This document shows, piece after piece, positions 63,220-64,000 of a stretch of DNA of 64,000 nucleotides. The notes under the pieces are model-generated. The model had not been told where the DNA came from. It worked only from the letters and a program-made list of their open reading frames with translations, and did no database searches. Both the position numbers and the translations under genes were made by a program. Source of the stretch: Diadophis punctatus similis (Eukaryota > Chordata > Lepidosauria > Squamata > Dipsadidae); NCBI GenBank assembly GCA_023053685.1, contig JALIGW010000014.1, forward strand, positions 16,381,590-16,445,589, given 5' to 3'. Numbering within the stretch: position 1 is the stretch's first letter; each line of letters opens with the position of its first letter.

Positions 63220-63228
63220 ACGCTAAAC

Positions 63229-64000
63229 CTTCCATTTCAAGCACTCCAAAGCCATCCCAGCACAAGATGGAGAGGGGGAGAAATGGCCGTTTTCCTGCCG
63301 GGTCAGGTGGCCCTTGCTGGGAGGGGAAACGGAGAACCCAGCCGCCCTTTCCTTTCCTTCTCCTGTGTGGGAATTGCAAGAACTGGCCTGGATGCAGAGG
63401 CAGAGCTGCGCTTGGCCATCAGAGCAGTAAGGTGCATTTGCACATTTGCACCCAGATCATGCAATACTCTTTTAGTGATATAACACTTGGGCAGGATTGT
63501 GAGACACCCAGGGAAACACATGGCCATGAACGCAGCTGATGGGCTGGCACGAAATTATAGTTAAGAAGTCTTTTGGTAATACTTTAATCCAAAATGAAAA
63601 TCTGGCTTGTACAGCACATGCACAGGTTGGATTACCAAACAAAAGCTGTTCTTCATGTTATCACTGGAGGAGAACCGAACACGGAAGTCAGAAAATTACT
63701 GATACATTTTTCAGTCCTCTCTATATTTTTAATTTTTAACAATTCCAGGTAAAAAGAAAAAAGAAATACGCTGAACAAATGATTTCAAAACCCACATTAT
63801 AATAGATTTATCTGAGGAGGTTAATTTGCAATGTTAAACTTGTCAAAGCTTTCACGATTCCCATTTCGTTCTCTTCATTTGCTTAAAATTGAGATTATGC
63901 AGGGCTTCACAATTTAAGCCTTTTTTTAGACCTTGCATTGCATCGTCATGGCTTCTTTCTGAAAAACGCAGGGGTTAACACTGACTGAAACCCTGAACCC
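63229..64000. other. unassigned stretch to the window end
   Basis: No gene or repeat recognised. Frames up to 160 codons (plus 63001-63483) run through the MITE above and are not credible genes. Confidence 0.5.

Overview
This window looks like TE-dense intergenic or intronic DNA from a squamate reptile, most likely a snake. The evidence is the repeat mix: many CR1 LINE fragments with the reptile/bird-type 3' end, L2-like LINEs ending in (AAAT)n, a tRNA-derived SINE with a Bov-B-like 3' end (Sauria-SINE type), AATAG-type microsatellites next to LINE tails, and very many short non-autonomous hAT elements. I found no host protein-coding gene, rRNA or tRNA gene that I can support. The open frames come from LINE reverse-transcriptase remnants, palindromic transposons or simple repeats. 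There is no bacterial feature such as an operon, CRISPR array or phage.

Layout. 0-8 kb: L2-like tail, nested hAT elements (916-1651 with 955-1266 inside), a solo LTR (1736-2063), a CR1 piece with a 148-codon frame (4908-5501) and a near-perfect 72-bp palindrome (7366-7437). 8-19 kb: CR1, L1, L3-like and L2-like LINE fragments nested in one another, two inverted-repeat elements with 10- and 13-bp target duplications, and a solo LTR inside a Charlie-like hAT (14331-14941). 19-27 kb: mostly unclassified sequence with LINE ends, a solo LTR that splits a CCT microsatellite (22744-23062) and a hAT inside CR1 (25728-26109). 26.9-30.3 kb: a 3.4-kb pure-pyrimidine (CT-rich) array with higher-order tandem structure. 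30-43 kb: L2/CR1, a first copy of a 0.6-kb hAT-like element (31271-31888), solo LTRs, SINEs (one SINE inside another) and a ~1-kb TA-flanked element (35850-36845). 43-50 kb: SPIN-like hAT ends, a GC-rich 1-kb element with a large inverted duplication (48794-49857), a (CAGGAC)n array. 50-64 kb: more MITEs, the second ~1-kb TA-flanked element, the longest CR1 frame (55391-56020), the third copy of the 0.6-kb hAT-like family, and two further copies of the hAT whose target duplications have TA at the centre.

How it fits together. Insertion order can be read at many loci because target duplications survive: hAT into hAT, LTR into hAT, hAT into CR1, L2 into CR1, SINE into SINE, LTR into microsatellite. 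The most striking shared structure is an ~85-bp fold-back core, with a YY1-like motif on each arm and an NRF1-like site at the apex, found seven times inside hAT-type elements whose outer ends belong to at least three different families. Family names are from memory of sequence patterns, without database comparison. Boundaries given with target duplications are base-exact; others are approximate.
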